From NCBI RefSeq assembly GCF_000245735.1, contig NZ_AHTH01000005.1, positions 1 to 64,000 of the forward strand: a stretch of DNA of 64,000 bases, given 5' to 3'. The translations under genes and the position numbers were made by a program. The notes under the pieces are model-generated. The model did not search any database. It was not told where the DNA came from and was given only the letters and a program-made list of their open reading frames with translations. Positions 7,767 through 18,513 of the stretch are shown here, in pieces (the stretch's first letter is position 1; every line of letters starts with the position of its first letter). Origin of the DNA: Alishewanella jeotgali KCTC 22429 (GTDB lineage: Bacteria > Pseudomonadota > Gammaproteobacteria > Enterobacterales > Alteromonadaceae).

Positions 7767-7842
7767 GCTTTGAGTTTTGAGTTTTGAGTTTTGAGTTTTG
7801 AGTTTTGAGTTTTGAGTTTTGAGTTTTGAGTTTTGAGTTTTG
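7764..7842. repeat. Heptanucleotide tandem repeat (GAGTTTT)n
   Basis: About ten perfect copies of the 7-base unit GAGTTTT occupy 7771-7842, with a variant unit (TTGAGCT) at 7764. It fills the space between convergent tusE and serS and touches the tusE stop codon. A 7-base period would shift the frame if it were coding, but no gene runs through it. Confidence 0.95.
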
Positions 7843-7883
7843 AAAACTGAAACTCAATTAACCGCAGCATTGAAGTCGTTATT

Positions 7884-7911
7884 GCGCTTTGCAGCGTTAG
7901 CCGCAAAGCGC
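7884..7911. terminator. Hairpin between tusE and serS
   Basis: GCGCTTTGC (7884-7892) and GCAAAGCGC (7903-7911) make a perfect 9-bp stem with a 10-base loop, 12 bases beyond the serS stop on the minus strand. There is no T run, so its role as a terminator is uncertain; it may be a processing or 3'-end stability structure. Confidence 0.5.
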
Positions 7912-7923
7912 TTGCGTACTGGA

Positions 7924-9231
<1,308 letters not shown>

Positions 9232-9380
9232 CTAAATTAGGCCAGCAGCTTGCCGGCGGGTGATCATAACAGGGCTGAATATTACTAAGCTGCCACTTAA
9301 ATTGAAATGCCTAAGGCAGATTTTCTCTGTTCTGCCGGTGTTATACCCAGAGCCAAGCGCCAGATCAGCCGCAATAGCGC

Positions 9381-9408
9381 ACTATAACGCCGGGAGTCAG
9401 CGCTCAAA
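9381..9408 (-). promoter_or_regulatory. Possible serS promoter
   Basis: On the minus strand TTTGAG (9408-9403), 16 bases, then TATAGT (9386-9381). This would give a leader of about 160 bases before serS. The hexamers are moderate matches only. Confidence 0.4.
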
Positions 9409-9433
9409 CACGGCACGGCTTTACTATAGCTAT

Positions 9434-10783
9434 TCAGCTTTTAGATTTGGGTTCAGCATCACGTTGCTTCGGGCTTTGCGCATCCAGCGCGCGCAAATAG
9501 CGCAGTTTTTCCGCCAGTTGCTTTTCCATACCGCGCTCACTGGGCTGATACAACTGCTGTTGCCATAGCTCTGGTGGTAAATACCGCTCGCCGGCGGCAT
9601 AGGCACCGGGTTCATCATGGGCATAACGATAACCGGCACCATGCCCCAGTTGCTGCTGCAGTGCCGTTGGTGCATTACGCAGATGCAGCGGCACCGGATA
9701 ATCCGGACGCTCTGCCACCAGCGCCTTTGCCTGGTTAAACGCCAGATAGACGGCATTACTTTTGGGCGCCAGCGCCAGATACACCAGCGCCTGGGCAATA
9801 GCGCGCTCGCCTTCGGCCGGGCCGACCCGGCTAAAGGTATCCCAGGCATTAAGTGCCAGCGTCAGCGCCCGCGGATCGGCATTGCCAATATCCTCACTGG
9901 CAATGGCCAATAAGCGCCGTGCCACATAAAGCGGATCGCCGCCCCCGGCCAGAATGCGGGCAAACCAGTACAAGGCGGCATCCGGATCCGAGCCGCGCAC
10001 CGATTTATGTAATGCCGAAATCAGGTCGTAAAACAGATCGCCATCGCGGTCAAAGCCGGGTAGCTGTTGTGGCACAATTTGCTGTACCTGCGCTACCGTC
10101 AGTTCAGACTGCGGCGCCGCCAGCTCTGCCAGTTGTTCCAGTAAATTCAGCAAGCGCCGGGCATCACCATTAGCCAAACGCAGTAATAGCTGCTCAGCCG
10201 CCGGCTCCAGCGTTAATTGCTGTGCGCCTAACCCAAGTTCCGCATCAGTCAGCGCCCGCGCCAGCACCTGTTGTAAATCTGCTTCGGTCAGCGGCTTCAG
10301 CACACAAACCCGGGCACGGGATAAAATGGCGTTATTTAGCGCAAAGGCCGGATTTTCGGTGGTGGCGCCAATAAAAATAATGGTGCCATTTTCAATATGC
10401 GGTAAAAAGGCATCCTGCTGTGCTTTATTAAAGCGGTGCACCTCATCGACAAACAGCAGTGTACGTTGCTGATATTGCTGCTGGTGTAATTTGGCCTGCT
10501 GAATGCTGTCGCGAATTTCTTTAATGCCGGCGGTGACCGCCGATAAGCGCTGCATTTGCGCCTGGGCATGGCCGGCAATCAGTTCTGCCAGCGTGGTTTT
10601 GCCGGTACCCGGCGGGCCCCACAAAATTAACGAATGCACACGGCCGGCCAGAATGGCTTGTTGCAACGGTGAGCCTGCGGCCAGCAGATGCTGCTGGCCG
10701 ACATAATCAGCAAGTTGCCGCGGTCTTAACCGGGCGGCCAGTGGCCGGAAGTCGCTGCCAAACTCCAGCGGTAAGGTGGCCAT
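9434..10783 (-). CDS. rarA: Replication-associated recombination protein A (RarA/MgsA)
   Basis: An AAA+ ATPase related to the clamp loader that acts at stalled replication forks. The 449-residue protein shows Walker [10 protein letters not shown] (about residues 56-64), Walker B/DEVH ([17 protein letters not shown]), the sensor GATTENPAF, and the C-terminal RarA tetramerisation region ([30 protein letters not shown]). Its ATG overlaps the lolA stop (TAATG), so translation is likely coupled to lolA. Confidence 0.97.
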   Translation of the reverse strand: MATLPLEFGSDFRPLAARLRPRQLADYVGQQHLLAAGSPLQQAILAGRVHSLILWGPPGTGKTTLAELIAGHAQAQMQRLSAVTAGIKEIRDSIQQAKLHQQQYQQRTLLFVDEVHRFNKAQQDAFLPHIENGTIIFIGATTENPAFALNNAILSRARVCVLKPLTEADLQQVLARALTDAELGLGAQQLTLEPAAEQLLLRLANGDARRLLNLLEQLAELAAPQSELTVAQVQQIVPQQLPGFDRDGDLFYDLISALHKSVRGSDPDAALYWFARILAGGGDPLYVARRLLAIASEDIGNADPRALTLALNAWDTFSRVGPAEGERAIAQALVYLALAPKSNAVYLAFNQAKALVAERPDYPVPLHLRNAPTALQQQLGHGAGYRYAHDEPGAYAAGERYLPPELWQQQLYQPSERGMEKQLAEKLRYLRALDAQSPKQRDAEPKSKS

Positions 10784-11505
10784 TAGCGTTGCCGCTGATC
10801 ATCAACGTCCAGATTAGACGTGACCTTAAAGCTGAACTGAGCATTGGCGATCTTGTTGTTCAGCTTAATATCGCTAAACAGAAACACGCTTTGCTGCTGG
10901 TTAATATCAATCACCTGCATTTCAATCAACTGATCTTCGCTAAAGGTAAGTAGCAGCTGCTGCACCGGATTATCACTGCTTTGCGGGTGAATAAAGAAAC
11001 TCTGCTGTTGTTTAGTCACGCGGTATTGCTGCCAGAGCGCCGGATCGGTCGAAGTCAGCAAGGCAAAGGGCGTTTGCCCCACTTCACTTTGCGCATCATA
11101 GATACTGACCTGCTCTAACGGCTCATTGTAGATCCACAGCGTTTTACCATCACTGACCAGTAACGATGGCTCCGGCTCAGTGCTTTCAAAGCGAAAACGC
11201 GCGCCTTGCTGCAGCGCCAGCTGGCCTTTACCTTCCTGCAGCAGTTGCTGCTGAATATCGTAAACCTTTTGCCGGTAACTGGCGGTGTAGCTTTTAATGC
11301 GCGCCAATTGCTGCATCAGTTCGGCACTGGCATCCTCAGCACTTAAGCGCTGCTGTCGTGCCGCCTGCATATGGGGGGCAAAATCAGGTCTGGGTACTAC
11401 TTCTACCGTTTGTGCCCATACCGGGCTGGCCACTGTGGCGGCGGCTCCTGCCGCGGCTACCAACATCATGAACGACAATTTACGCATTGACGCCAACTTA
11501 CCCAT
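10783..11505 (-). CDS. lolA: Outer-membrane lipoprotein carrier protein LolA
   Basis: Periplasmic shuttle that carries lipoproteins from LolCDE to LolB. The 240-residue precursor has a signal peptide ([25 protein letters not shown]) after a short N-terminal extension; AGAGGTGG lies about 5 bases before the chosen ATG at 11505, which also overlaps the ftsK stop as TAATG. The fold-defining [23 protein letters not shown] stretch is present. A second in-frame ATG six codons on would give a cleaner signal peptide. It is coupled to rarA downstream by another one-base overlap. Confidence 0.95.
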   Translation of the reverse strand: MGKLASMRKLSFMMLVAAAGAAATVASPVWAQTVEVVPRPDFAPHMQAARQQRLSAEDASAELMQQLARIKSYTASYRQKVYDIQQQLLQEGKGQLALQQGARFRFESTEPEPSLLVSDGKTLWIYNEPLEQVSIYDAQSEVGQTPFALLTSTDPALWQQYRVTKQQQSFFIHPQSSDNPVQQLLLTFSEDQLIEMQVIDINQQQSVFLFSDIKLNNKIANAQFSFKVTSNLDVDDQRQR

Positions 11506-14060
11506 TAACCACCTCTGTTCGGAACCAAGACTTCACGGTTACCATTGTGCCCCGGTGGGCTGACTAAACCGCTGTGCTCCATCTGTTCAACCAGACGGGC
11601 GGCGCGATTATAGCCGATCCGGAATTTACGTTGCACGCCTGACACTGAAGCGCGGCGTGATTCAATGACGAAGGCCACGGCCTGATCATACAGCGGATCG
11701 GCCTCACCCTCTTCCCCTTCGAGTACTTCGCCGGGTAACAAGTTCTCTTCCGTGGTTTCGCCACTTAAAATTTCTGGTAAGTACTGTGGTTTACCACGCC
11801 GTTTCCAGTCGGCAACCACCGCATGCACTTCATGGTCATCAACAAAGGCGCCATGCACCCGGGTAGGCACCCCTGAACCAGGTGGTAAATACAGCATATC
11901 GCCCTGCCCCAACAGGCTTTCTGCGCCCTGCTGATCAAGGATGGTGCGCGAGTCAATTTTCGACGATACCTGAAACGCGATCCGGGTTGGGATATTGGCT
12001 TTAATTAAACCGGTGATCACATCAACCGATGGCCGCTGCGTCGCCAGTACCAGGTGAATACCGGCCGCCCGCGCTTTTTGCGCGATCCGGGCAATCAGCT
12101 CTTCAACTTTTTTACCAACGATCATCATCATGTCGGCAAATTCGTCGATCACCACCACGATCGCCGGTAGTTTTTCCAGATAAGGCGCGCTATCGCGCAT
12201 ATCATCCGATGGCTTCCACAGTGGATCTTTCAGTGGCTGACCCTCAGCGATAGCTTCTTTGATCTTGGCGTTGTAGCCCTTGAGGTTACGCACGCCCATG
12301 GCTGACATCAGCTTGTAACGGCGCTCCATTTCCCCGACACACCAGCGCAGCGCATTGGCCGCGTCTTTCATATCGGTAACCACTTCGGTTAACAGGTGCG
12401 GAATGCCTTCGTAGATGGACAGCTCCAGCATCTTGGGATCGATCATAATAAAGCGCACATCGTCCGGCGTAGATTTATACAGCAAACTACAAATCATGAC
12501 GTTAACGCCAACCGATTTACCCGAGCCCGTAGTACCGGCGACCAGTAAGTGCGGCATCTTGGCCAGATCGGCGACCACTGATTTGCCGGCAATATCTTTG
12601 CCCAGCACCATAGTCAGCGCAGATTTGGACTCGTTAAACACCTCATCGCCAATGACTTCGGATAAGCGCACGATTTCACGGTGCTGATTTGGCAGCTCTA
12701 AACCGATAAAGCTCTTGCCTGGGATCACTTCCACGACCCGTACGCTAATGGCCGATAACGAGCGGGCTAAATCTTTGGCCAGGCCGGTAATTTTGCTGAC
12801 TTTGACGCCCGGCGCCAAATCCAGTTCAAAGCGGGTGACAACAGGCCCCGGATGGACGCCGACAACCTTGGCTTCGACGTTAAAATCGAGCAGTTTTGCT
12901 TCAACCAGCCGCGATACCCGCTCTAAATCAGCCGGATCAATCGGGTTGGTGGCTTTATCCGGCCGATCTAACAGCGCCAGTGATGGCAACTCTTCCAGCG
13001 AATGTGCGACCTCTTCGCTGTCGTCTTCTTCAACTACGACGGCTTCATCTTCCGGATAGCGCAACAGTGGGTGCAGCTCTTCCTGCTCTTCCAACTCGCG
13101 CAGGGTGCGGCCGATATGCACTGACTCGTTCGGATCGTCGACGGCACTAAACGACAGCTGATCATCGGCAAGACTATCCACACTGTAGAAAGCCCGGGCT
13201 TCGGTGCGCTCATCCAGCGGCCGGATCGGTAACGGCTCTTTGCGTTTTGGCTCCGGCTCTGCCGCCGGTGGCCAGCTAAATTGCGGCTCTAAATCATCCT
13301 CATCCGCAGCAGCAGCAGCAGACCAGGCCGGTTCAGTGGCTTCGAGGTTGTTACGCTGGGCTTTTTTCGCTTTTGGCTGTGGCAGCTCTGCCGTTGCTGT
13401 TTCGTTAAATACCGGGTTGGCTGGGGCTTTGCTGCTAAAACGCTGCGGTAATTCCAACAAACGGGTAAACAGATAAAAACAGCCGGCACCGAGGTAATCG
13501 GCGACGGTCAGCCAGGAGATACCGGTTAGCAGCGTCAGACCGGTGGCAAAGGCACAGAGTAATAACAGACTGGTACCAATAAAATTAAAGTACGGCAGTA
13601 AGCTGCTGCTGATCATATCGCCCAGCACACCGCCGGACGAGAAATAATAGATATCGTTGAAATTCATACTGCTGATCGCGGTTGCCGCACACAGCGTCAG
13701 GATCAGGCCAAATACCCGAGAGCCTAAAATCAGGTAATCGAGGCTGAGTAAATCTTTAAAGCGTTTAAAGAGCAGATAGCCCATCAGGGCAACAAAAAAC
13801 GGCAGTAAATAGGCAATCCAGCCGAAGCTGAATAGCAGCAGATCGGCAACAAAGGCACCGCCACGGCCGGCATAGTTATTGACCTGTTGTTGATAACCGG
13901 TTTGCGACCAGCTGGGATCAGCCGGGTCAAAGGAAATTAATGCTAACAGCATAAAGACGGCCAACGAGGAGAATAGGATCAGGCCGACTTCAAGCAGTCG
14001 TTGCACACCGTTTAATGAAAATAATACTTTGCTTTGCAAATGAAAGGCCTCTAATTTCAT
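11505..14060 (-). CDS. ftsK: DNA translocase FtsK
   Basis: Couples division to chromosome dimer resolution by pumping DNA at the septum and activating XerCD. The 851-residue protein has an N-terminal membrane domain with about four helices (first 190 residues), a charged Pro/Glu-rich linker (about 215-390), the hexameric motor with Walker A GTTGSGKS near residue 513 and Walker [12 protein letters not shown], and a C-terminal gamma winged helix ([29 protein letters not shown]) that reads KOPS. The linker is much shorter than in enteric FtsK. lolA and rarA follow with overlapping start/stop codons. Confidence 0.97.
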   Translation of the reverse strand: MKLEAFHLQSKVLFSLNGVQRLLEVGLILFSSLAVFMLLALISFDPADPSWSQTGYQQQVNNYAGRGGAFVADLLLFSFGWIAYLLPFFVALMGYLLFKRFKDLLSLDYLILGSRVFGLILTLCAATAISSMNFNDIYYFSSGGVLGDMISSSLLPYFNFIGTSLLLLCAFATGLTLLTGISWLTVADYLGAGCFYLFTRLLELPQRFSSKAPANPVFNETATAELPQPKAKKAQRNNLEATEPAWSAAAAADEDDLEPQFSWPPAAEPEPKRKEPLPIRPLDERTEARAFYSVDSLADDQLSFSAVDDPNESVHIGRTLRELEEQEELHPLLRYPEDEAVVVEEDDSEEVAHSLEELPSLALLDRPDKATNPIDPADLERVSRLVEAKLLDFNVEAKVVGVHPGPVVTRFELDLAPGVKVSKITGLAKDLARSLSAISVRVVEVIPGKSFIGLELPNQHREIVRLSEVIGDEVFNESKSALTMVLGKDIAGKSVVADLAKMPHLLVAGTTGSGKSVGVNVMICSLLYKSTPDDVRFIMIDPKMLELSIYEGIPHLLTEVVTDMKDAANALRWCVGEMERRYKLMSAMGVRNLKGYNAKIKEAIAEGQPLKDPLWKPSDDMRDSAPYLEKLPAIVVVIDEFADMMMIVGKKVEELIARIAQKARAAGIHLVLATQRPSVDVITGLIKANIPTRIAFQVSSKIDSRTILDQQGAESLLGQGDMLYLPPGSGVPTRVHGAFVDDHEVHAVVADWKRRGKPQYLPEILSGETTEENLLPGEVLEGEEGEADPLYDQAVAFVIESRRASVSGVQRKFRIGYNRAARLVEQMEHSGLVSPPGHNGNREVLVPNRGG

Positions 14061-14235
14061 TTTTTGCTCCGCTCCTTAAAAAAACTGCGCGCAAGTCGCG
14101 CTAATAACCGCTGTGCGGAGTGCTGAGTCTGTCTTCACTGACCTGCTAAGGTTACCAGAGCAGCGCTAAAAGTGCATCTTTCTGGCATAGCAGCGGCGCA
14201 GTGGCCAGTTTAATCCGCCCAAGCTGAACGCGAGC

Positions 14236-14283
14236 TTATACCAAAGTAACTGATACCAAACTACCTTATACTAAAATGACTTA
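14236..14283. repeat. Imperfect short tandem repeat in the lrp 3' region
   Basis: Three degenerate units of 15-16 bases of the form (T)ATACCAAA-TAAC / ATACCAAACTACCT / ATACTAAAATGACT run into the end of lrp. It lies in the 220-base spacer between lrp and ftsK, which otherwise should hold the ftsK promoter. Confidence 0.45.
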
Positions 14284-14766
14284 AGGTATCGCCACAAAGC
14301 TACTTTGCTTCACTTCTTCCATCACCACATAGGTCCGGCTTTCCCGCACGCTAGGTAACCTGAGCAGGGTTTCCCCCAGCAGTTCACGATAGGCGGCCAT
14401 ATTGGCTACCCGGGTTTTCAGTAAAAAGTCGAAACTGCCGGACACCAGGTGACATTCCTGAATTTCCGACAGCTTCTGTACTGCCTTGCTAAATTCGTCA
14501 AAGTCTTCCGGTGAGGTTTTGCTCAGGGTAATTTCCACGAATACCAGCAACGCAGCACCAACTTTATGCGGATCGACCTGGGCGTTGTAGCCGAGGATAA
14601 AGCCTTCGGCTTCCAGCTTGCGCACCCGCTCCAGACAGGGTGTGGGGCTCAGCCCTACCCGTCTGGCCAGTTCGACATTCGCCAGACGGCCATCCTTTTG
14701 TAATTCCACCAGAATTTTGCGGTCAATCCGATCTAACTTCTTGACACTCTTATTTAAAGAGTACAT
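14281..14766 (-). CDS. lrp: Leucine-responsive regulatory protein
   Basis: A global feast/famine regulator with an N-terminal helix-turn-helix (LDRIDRKILVELQKDGRLANVELARRVGLSPTPCLERVRKLE) and a C-terminal RAM/effector domain (LLVFVEITL, ECHLVSGSFDFLLKTRV, TYVVMEEVKQS), strongly matching Escherichia coli Lrp. I place the start at the ATG at 14766 (MYSLNKSVKKLDRID, 161 residues); a TTG six codons upstream is possible, and GGAG overlaps it. lrp is divergent from ald across about 135 bases; Lrp-family control of ald in this arrangement is a common theme and is inferred here. Confidence 0.96.
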   Translation of the reverse strand: MYSLNKSVKKLDRIDRKILVELQKDGRLANVELARRVGLSPTPCLERVRKLEAEGFILGYNAQVDPHKVGAALLVFVEITLSKTSPEDFDEFSKAVQKLSEIQECHLVSGSFDFLLKTRVANMAAYRELLGETLLRLPSVRESRTYVVMEEVKQSSFVAIP

Positions 14767-14900
14767 TTCAGCATAAAACTCCAAGCCAGTTTCTTAAACA
14801 GGATTTTCTGCTATTTCAGCGTTTAAAAACAAGCATTAATTCTGGTTTTTTATCGCTATACTGCGCAAAAATTTTACCCAACCCAACCAAGGTGAAACCT

Positions 14901-16019
14901 ATGATCATCGGTGTACCAAAAGAAATAAAAAACCATGAGTACCGTGTCGGCATGACGCCTGCCAGCGTCCGTGAAGTGATTGGCCACGGTCACAGCGTCT
15001 TTGTTGAACACAATGCCGGTATTGGCATCGGTTTTACCGATGAAGATTATCAGGCTGCTGGTGCCACAGTACTGGGCACCGCCGCTGAAGTCTTCGCCAA
15101 AGCCGAGATGATTGTTAAGGTAAAAGAGCCACAAGCCGTTGAACGCGCCATGCTGCGCGATGGCCAGATCCTGTTTACTTACCTGCACTTAGCACCGGAT
15201 CCGGAGCAAACTGCCGATCTGATTAAATCAGGCGCTGTCTGTATCGCCTATGAAACTGTGACCGACAGCAAAGGCGGTTTACCGCTGTTAGCGCCAATGT
15301 CAGAAGTGGCGGGCCGGATGTCCATTCAGGCCGGTGCCCGGGCACTGGAAAAATCCTGTGGTGGTCGCGGTATGCTGTTAGGTGGTGTACCAGGCGTAGC
15401 GCCAGCCAAGGTCGTGGTGATCGGTGGCGGTATGGTTGGTACTAACGCCGCGCAAATGGCGGTAGGTTTAGGTGCTGATGTTACCGTACTGGATCGCAGT
15501 GTTGATGTACTGCGTCGTATCAATGCCCAGTTTAACGGCGCCGTTAAAGCGGTTTACTCTACCGCTGATGCGCTGGAGCAGGAAGTGCTGGCGGCTGACT
15601 TAGTGATCGGTGGTGTACTGGTACCGGGCGCTGCGGCACCTAAACTGGTGACCAAAGAGCATATCAAGCGGATGAAGCCAGGTTCAGCTATTGTTGACGT
15701 AGCAATCGATCAGGGTGGCTGTGTTGAAACCTCTAAGCCAACCACGCACGCTGAACCAACCTACATCGTTGATGATGTGGTGCACTACTGTGTGGCAAAC
15801 ATGCCAGGTGCAGTACCACGCACTTCTACCTTCGCCCTGAATAACGCTACCCTGCCGTTTATTCTGCGCTTAGCCAACAAAGGCTATAAGCAAGCGCTGC
15901 TGGATGACCAGCATCTGCTGGCTGGCCTGAACGTTTACCGTGGCAAAGTGACCAACGAGGGCGTAGCCCAGGCACTGAACCTGCCATTTGTGGCACCGGC
16001 TGCGGCGATCGCCGGCTAA
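14901..16019 (+). CDS. ald: Alanine dehydrogenase
   Basis: NAD-dependent interconversion of alanine with pyruvate and ammonia. The 372-residue protein starts [17 protein letters not shown] with AAGGTG 6 bases upstream; a GTG at 14892 is part of that ribosome site. Family markers include the catalytic Lys/His region ([15 protein letters not shown]), the nucleotide-binding [28 protein letters not shown] and [20 protein letters not shown] -10-like hexamer lies at 14857-14862 without a good -35, compatible with activator control, probably by the divergent Lrp. Confidence 0.97.
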   Translation: MIIGVPKEIKNHEYRVGMTPASVREVIGHGHSVFVEHNAGIGIGFTDEDYQAAGATVLGTAAEVFAKAEMIVKVKEPQAVERAMLRDGQILFTYLHLAPDPEQTADLIKSGAVCIAYETVTDSKGGLPLLAPMSEVAGRMSIQAGARALEKSCGGRGMLLGGVPGVAPAKVVVIGGGMVGTNAAQMAVGLGADVTVLDRSVDVLRRINAQFNGAVKAVYSTADALEQEVLAADLVIGGVLVPGAAAPKLVTKEHIKRMKPGSAIVDVAIDQGGCVETSKPTTHAEPTYIVDDVVHYCVANMPGAVPRTSTFALNNATLPFILRLANKGYKQALLDDQHLLAGLNVYRGKVTNEGVAQALNLPFVAPAAAIAG

Positions 16020-16037
16020 GTTCAGTTTGCTTTAACT

Positions 16038-16062
16038 AAGGCCGGTTATCCGGCCTTTTTTT
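16038..16062 (+). terminator. Terminator after ald
   Basis: AAGGCCGG-TTAT-CCGGCC followed by seven Ts, 19 bases after the ald stop. Confidence 0.9.
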
Positions 16063-16186
16063 ATGCCGGCGCTGCGGCTTTTCGTGAAAAACCAGGCCGC
16101 CAACTGCGGTGAAAATAGGGCCACTTGCTGTAGCGTGTGATTTCGCTAAATTATTCACCGATAAAGCTATACATTCCTGCAATACC

Positions 16187-16370
16187 TGTTATAGTGGTGT
16201 CCGGCCTGTAGTACAGACCTATGTAACAACTTGTTTTTGAAAACTTCGCTACACAGCTTCGCTTGTAAGTCATGTCCTGAAGATTCACGCACGTTTGGCC
16301 ACATAAGTAACAGTCAGGCTAACAGCGCATTTTGCGTTATTACATTTATCAAAATTTTTAGGAGTCTCTC
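16187..16370 (+). promoter_or_regulatory. Promoter and long leader of the cold-shock gene, with cold box
   Basis: An extended -10 (TGT-TATAGT, 16187-16195) precedes a leader of roughly 165 bases. TGTAGTACAGA at 16207-16217, close to the predicted 5' end, matches 9 of 11 bases of the Escherichia coli cspA cold box TGACGTACAGA. The leader ends in TAGGAG before the ATG. A long structured leader with a 5' cold box is typical of cold-inducible csp genes. The remaining part of the 16063-16186 gap shows nothing I can name. Confidence 0.6.
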
Positions 16371-16583
16371 ATGGCTAAAGTAACTGGTGTGGTTAAGTGG
16401 TTCAACGCTGACAAAGGTTTCGGATTCATCACTCAAGACAACGGCGGCGCTGACGCTTTCGTTCACTTCCGTGCAATCCAAACTGAAGGCTACAAAACTC
16501 TGAACGAAGGTCAGAAAGTTGCTTTCGAAATCGAACAAGGTCAAAAAGGCCCACAAGCTGCTAACGTAACTGTTATCGGCTAA
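16371..16583 (+). CDS. CspA-family cold-shock protein
   Basis: A 70-residue single OB-fold (cold-shock domain) RNA/DNA chaperone. RNP1 KGFGFIT and RNP2 (DAFVHFRAI) are intact, and the length equals CspA. The TAGGAG site is about 8 bases before the ATG. The leader upstream suggests cold induction. The gene faces the large GAPDH gene, with a group II intron now inserted between them. Confidence 0.96.
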   Translation: MAKVTGVVKWFNADKGFGFITQDNGGADAFVHFRAIQTEGYKTLNEGQKVAFEIEQGQKGPQAANVTVIG

Positions 16584-16602
16584 TTCGATACCGAATTCCA
16601 AG

Positions 16603-16629
16603 AAGCCAGCCTAGCGCTGGCTTTTTTTA
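16603..16629 (+). terminator. Terminator of the cold-shock gene
   Basis: AAGCCAGC-CTA-GCGCTGGCTT-type stem followed by seven Ts, 20 bases after the stop codon. It lies just outside the intron's 3' boundary. Confidence 0.85.
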
Positions 16630-16644
16630 TGGCTGTTAATCGGC

Positions 16645-18468
16645 ATAGGGGCAGTCAGTGTAACTGACTGGCCCCTGCCACACCACCCGGCATGCGGGTC
16701 CGCACCGGGCGGTTCGAGAAGTTGAGGTCATGAGAGTCTTATAAGACCTTGTTTGTCAAAGTAGCTTATCGTCAGTACTGTATGGAGTAACATCTGGCTG
16801 TTTCGCCACCAACTTCGGTAGTTTCCGGCAATCCGCTTGGCGACATTTTCTGTGCCGCCAAGCTTGCGTACCATTTCATACGCGCGCTTGCCATGCCGCC
16901 ACTGCTTTAGCTGAATAGCTCTCAGACGATGTCTTATCCATTCATCTAACCTTTGCCAGATGTAGGGCGTTTGGGATAACCCGAAGTAGCCTTTCCATCC
17001 CAGCATATAGCGACGTAACCCAGCAATGACTTCACTTAGGCTGCGCCCTGTCTGTCGGCGTGTTAACTGCTTTACCCGTGTTTTGAAACGCATCAGTGCC
17101 GCTTCAGATACCGCGCGTTTAACCTCGCCTCTTCGGGTTCGCCACAGGCTGTACCCTAAGAATTTTCGGCCAAACACGCTGCCTACCGCACTTTTGCTTT
17201 CATTCACTTGCAAACGCAGTTTCGCATAAAGCCTGCGCAGCCACGCCATCACCCGCTCTCCCGCTTTCTGACTGCGGACATACACATTGCAGTCGTCTGC
17301 ATAACGGGCGAACCGATAGCCGCGTTGCTCTAAGGCTTTATCAACCTCATCCAGTAGCACATTCGCCAACAACGGCGAGAGCGGTCCACCTTGTGGTGTG
17401 CCTTCTTGGCGCGTTATCACCACGCCATTAGCCATGATGCCGGCGTTCAGATAAGCCCGGATAAGATGCAGTACGCTTTTATCGTCCAGCCGTTTGCTCA
17501 GTCGGTCCATCAGAATGTCATGGTTCACCCGGTCAAAGAACTTCGACAAGTCAACATCAACGACTATCTGGTAGCCTTCCTGCACATAACGTTGCGCGGC
17601 TAATACCGCGCTCTGGGCCCGTCTGCCAGGTCTGAAGCCATAACTGTGCTCACTGAACTGTGGGTCCAGTTTCGGTTGCAGTACCTGAAGTAACGCTTGT
17701 TGGATGAGTCGGTCCGTCACCGTTGGGACACCCAGCTCGCGCTCGGTGCCATCACTCTTCGGGATACCGACCCGGCGTACCGGTTGTGGACGATAACTGC
17801 CGTTTAGCAGCTGCGCTTTGATAGCCGGCCACTGCACCTTAAGGTGCTCTGCCGTCTGTGCTATCGTCAGACCATCTACTCCGGCGCTACCTTTGTTCGC
17901 TTTAATGCGTTGCCACGCTAAGCGCATGTTCTCCCTCGCAAGCGCCTGCTCAAGCAAGCTTTGCCCTGTGTGTTTGAACTGTTGTTGCGGGAATACCGTT
18001 TCATCACGGGTAGGCATCAACAAGGCTTCACCTTGCTTTTGCTTACCTCGCTCCAACTCTTTGGACATCTGATGCATGACGTTATTCATCAACAACGCGT
18101 TTCACACTCCTTCTCGTTCGGCCCTTCGTGTTATCCACTACTACGGCCTCTGCTGACTTCTCGCTCCGTATCACTACGTCGCCCTTTCAGGCATGAGGCG
18201 AGATCTCCCCAGGTAAGAACGCATTCCTTCACTGCACAACCGCCGGATTTACGTCACAAAGCTTTGGCTACAAGAGCTTCGCAGAATTATGCCTGCTCGC
18301 CCTGCTCAGTCACGCCTCATATCCGATTCTTGTTCATCGGCTCGCAGTTTCGCTCCACGCTTCCTCCCCACAGTCCGTCGCCGTTCTGCAGTTGCGCTTC
18401 ACTTCATTCGCTGTAGCCAGCTTATGGGAGGACTTGCACCTCCAAGAATGCGCCCATGCTGGGCGCAC
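16645..18468 (-). mobile_element. Group IIC intron, full length (about 1.82 kb)
   Basis: Read on the minus strand the element begins GTGCGCCCAGCATGGGCGC at 18468, the class C 5' end, and ends after a domain V (about 16715-16680, starting GAACCGCCCGGTGCGG) and a domain VI hairpin (GGGGCCAGTCAGT/ACTGACTGCCCC) at about 16645 with a CCCCTAT end. Domains I-IV RNA occupies 18090-18468 and contains no other gene. The 5' end abuts the T run of the gap terminator (18471-18498), exactly where class C introns insert. The encoded reverse transcriptase is intact, so the element may still be active. The exact 3' base is uncertain by one or two positions. Confidence 0.88.
16728..18089 (-). CDS. ltrA: Group II intron reverse transcriptase/maturase
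   Basis: The intron-encoded protein splices its host intron and reverse-transcribes it at new sites. About 453 residues from the ATG at 18089; TTG codons just upstream are alternative starts. The RT domain shows KANKGSAGVDG, the PKSDGTERELGVPTVTDRLIQQAL segment, GTPQGGPLSPLLANVLLDE and the catalytic RYADD. A maturase X region follows (RLRAIQLKQWRHGKRAYE, WWRNS). There is no HNH endonuclease domain after it, as usual in class C introns, which target single-stranded DNA at terminator or attC hairpins. Confidence 0.95.
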   Translation of the reverse strand: MNNVMHQMSKELERGKQKQGEALLMPTRDETVFPQQQFKHTGQSLLEQALARENMRLAWQRIKANKGSAGVDGLTIAQTAEHLKVQWPAIKAQLLNGSYRPQPVRRVGIPKSDGTERELGVPTVTDRLIQQALLQVLQPKLDPQFSEHSYGFRPGRRAQSAVLAAQRYVQEGYQIVVDVDLSKFFDRVNHDILMDRLSKRLDDKSVLHLIRAYLNAGIMANGVVITRQEGTPQGGPLSPLLANVLLDEVDKALEQRGYRFARYADDCNVYVRSQKAGERVMAWLRRLYAKLRLQVNESKSAVGSVFGRKFLGYSLWRTRRGEVKRAVSEAALMRFKTRVKQLTRRQTGRSLSEVIAGLRRYMLGWKGYFGLSQTPYIWQRLDEWIRHRLRAIQLKQWRHGKRAYEMVRKLGGTENVAKRIAGNYRSWWRNSQMLLHTVLTISYFDKQGLIRLS

Positions 18469-18470
18469 AT

Positions 18471-18498
18471 AAAAAACCCGCTGCGAGGCGGGTTTTTT
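18471..18498 (-). terminator. Terminator of gap, used as intron target
   Basis: On the minus strand AAAAAACCCGC, a 6-base loop, GCGGGTTTTTT, 16 bases after the gap stop. The group IIC intron begins two bases beyond the T run. Confidence 0.9.
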
Positions 18499-18513
18499 AG
18501 TGGCGGGTTAAGC

